From Clostridium sp. TW13 (GTDB lineage: Bacteria > Bacillota > Clostridia > Clostridiales > Clostridiaceae): a DNA stretch of 64,000 nt. A program made the translations under genes and the position numbers. Shown piece after piece: positions 62,642 through 64,000 of this stretch. The notes under the pieces were generated by a model. That model made no database searches. It worked only from the letters and a program-made list of their open reading frames with translations, and had not been told where the DNA came from. The stretch is from the NCBI RefSeq assembly GCF_024345225.1, contig NZ_BROD01000001.1, positions 4,278,001 to 4,342,000 on the forward strand. Reading direction: 5' to 3'. Position 1 is the first letter of the stretch. Each line of letters opens with the position of its first letter.

Positions 62642-63208
62642 ATGAAACTAATCGTTGGGCTTGGAAATCCAGGTAAAGAGTATGATAATACTAGACATAA
62701 TATTGGTTTTGCGGTAGTTGATTATATGGCTAAAAAATATAATGTAGAGATAAATAGAGTGAAATTTAAAGGCATTTATGGAGAAACAAATATAAATGGA
62801 GAAAAAGTAATCTTTCTAAAACCAACTACTTATATGAATTTAAGTGGTGAAAGTATAAATGACGTAATTAAATTTTATAAATTAGAAAAAGAGGATATAA
62901 TAGTAATATATGATGATATAAGTTTACCTGTAGGAAAACTCAGGATAAGAGATAAAGGTAGTGCAGGCGGACATAATGGTATAAAAAGTATCATACAAAA
63001 CTTGGGCGCTGATATTTTTCCAAGGGTTAAAGTTGGAGTGGGACAGCCAGACCATGATTTAATATCTCATGTTTTGGGGAAATTTTCCGATGAACAAGTG
63101 GAACTATTAAGCAAGGTCATACCAGCTGCTACAGAAGCTGTAGAAACAATAATAAAGTATGATGCTAAGGTTGCAATGAATAAATTTAATGGATTTAGTG
63201 CAGAGTAA
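62642..63208 (+). CDS. pth: Peptidyl-tRNA hydrolase
   Basis: A 188-residue Pth that frees tRNA from peptidyl-tRNA released by stalled ribosomes. It has LIVGLGNPGKEYDNTRHNIGF with the catalytic His, FLKPTTYMNLSGES, VIYDDISLPVGKLRIR and GSAGGHNGIKSI. AGGAGG precedes the ATG. It is followed 25 bases later by mfd, the conserved Firmicutes pairing. Confidence 0.97.
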   Translation: MKLIVGLGNPGKEYDNTRHNIGFAVVDYMAKKYNVEINRVKFKGIYGETNINGEKVIFLKPTTYMNLSGESINDVIKFYKLEKEDIIVIYDDISLPVGKLRIRDKGSAGGHNGIKSIIQNLGADIFPRVKVGVGQPDHDLISHVLGKFSDEQVELLSKVIPAATEAVETIIKYDAKVAMNKFNGFSAE

Positions 63209-63233
63209 AATTCATTTTTATGGAGGAGAGAAT

Positions 63234-64000
63234 GTGAGGCTAGATGGAATTATGATTCCATTATTGGAATCAAAAGAATTTATGCAGATTCAATCTATGA
63301 TCAAGGAAAGAAAGTTTCCTATAGGAATAAATGGATTATCTGAATCAGGCAAGAGTTATTTTGTTAGTGCGTTGTTTGGTAGTAGCGAAAAATCAATTGT
63401 AGTAGTAACTCATAGCGATTATGAGGCTAGAAATATATATGAAGATTTGTCCTTGTATATAAATGAAGTGTACTACTTTCCATCTAAAGAAGTAGTATTT
63501 TATAATATAGATGCAATTTCTGGTGATTTAAGATGGGCGAGGTTAAAAATTCTAAAGGAGATTATTGAAAGCAAAAGGAAGAAAATAATTGTTACATCTG
63601 TAGAAAACTTTTCTGCTAATTACACTCCTCTGGATTTGATAAAAGAGCATAGTTTTACTATTAAGGTTGGTGAAACTGTTGACTTTAATGAGATAACTAC
63701 CAAGTTGGTTCAAGCTGGATATACTAGGATGGAAGTTGTTGATGGAAAAGGTCAATTTTCATTAAGAGGTGGAATATTAGATTTATATCCACCTACTGCT
63801 ACAATACCGTATAGAATAGAATTGTTTGATGATGAGGTTGATTCAATAAGAACCTTTAATGTTGAATCCCAGAGAAGCATTGAAAAGGTAAGTTGTTGTG
63901 AGGTCTTTCCTGCTAAAGAAGTGGTTCTTAAGGAAGAAAACATTAATAGAGGAATTGAATTAATGACAGAGCAGCTTTCACAATTTGTAAGTGGAAGAGG
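63234..64000 (+). CDS. mfd: Transcription-repair coupling factor, N-terminal part (cut by window end)
   Basis: GTG at 63234 follows GGAGGAGA. The 255 visible residues match the UvrB-like N-terminal module of Mfd: the degenerate P-loop INGLSESGKSYFVSAL, an IVVVTHSDYEA strand, EVYYFPSKEVVFYN, and VVDGKGQFSLRGGILDLYPP followed by YRIELFDDEVDSIRTF. Mfd removes RNA polymerase stalled at DNA damage and recruits UvrA. The helicase motor lies beyond the window. Confidence 0.93.
   Translation, partial: MRLDGIMIPLLESKEFMQIQSMIKERKFPIGINGLSESGKSYFVSALFGSSEKSIVVVTHSDYEARNIYEDLSLYINEVYYFPSKEVVFYNIDAISGDLRWARLKILKEIIESKRKKIIVTSVENFSANYTPLDLIKEHSFTIKVGETVDFNEITTKLVQAGYTRMEVVDGKGQFSLRGGILDLYPPTATIPYRIELFDDEVDSIRTFNVESQRSIEKVSCCEVFPAKEVVLKEENINRGIELMTEQLSQFVSGR

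Overview
The window looks like the chromosome of a spore-forming, low-GC anaerobe of Clostridium sensu stricto (cluster I). The evidence is strongly AT-biased codon use, AGGAGG-type ribosome binding sites, oxygen-sensitive ribonucleotide reduction (nrdDG), SpoVG behind a sigma-H-type promoter, T-box control of tRNA synthetase genes, and a gene order typical of clostridia: metG, tatD, yabE, rnmV, rsmA, then further on purR, spoVG, glmU, prs, pth and mfd. I see no rRNA, tRNA, CRISPR array, prophage or transposase. The species is not determinable from what I can see.

Layout. 1-5.3 kb: the 3' part of a collagen-like (Gly-X-Y) surface glycoprotein, convergent with two paralogous GT-B glycosyltransferases whose N-terminal half-domain is duplicated at the C-terminus. 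5.5-11.6 kb: Xaa-Pro peptidase, a small zinc-ribbon membrane protein, a phasin-like helical protein, an ABC1/AarF kinase, a FUSC-HAD fusion whose HAD nucleophile is Asn, and a DUF1189 membrane protein. 11.6-20.6 kb: T-box-controlled metG, a second methionyl-tRNA synthetase, a divergent Crp/Fnr regulator, tatD, a G5/3D cell-wall protein, rnmV and rsmA. 20.6-28 kb: clostridial proteins of unknown role, lgt with a lipoprotein gene, an Mrp ATPase, a TRM11-like methylase and a GH53 galactanase. 28-31 kb (minus strand): TPP riboswitch with thiT and a thiamine-binding protein gene, then degV-padR behind a perfect palindrome. 31-36 kb: nrdD, nrdG and T-box-controlled argS. 36-42.5 kb (minus strand): an XRE-TPR (RRNPP-like) regulator followed by a membrane-anchored alpha/beta hydrolase lacking its nucleophile, with a small secreted-peptide gene diverging from the regulator; then asnS, an S41 peptidase and a phosphoesterase. 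42.8-51.5 kb: a second Xaa-Pro peptidase, a 38-aa membrane protein, punA, deoB, a LacI regulator and a heterodimeric ABC exporter preceded by a leader peptide and two tandem terminators. 51.5-64 kb: a SanA-like protein, murC, an HD-GYP protein, purR, spoVG, glmU, prs, a two-component system with an HtrA-like protein lacking catalytic His and Ser, pth and the start of mfd.

A family of short imperfect palindromes (ends TAGGCATCTGAAAATAAATA and its complement) occurs at least seven times in intergenic DNA and can create false ATG starts. The observations most worth following are the leader-peptide-controlled ABC exporter, the candidate peptide-signalling module at 36.2-38.8 kb, the palindromic repeat family, the one-and-a-half GT-B glycosyltransferases beside the collagen-like gene, and three apparent pseudo-enzymes.
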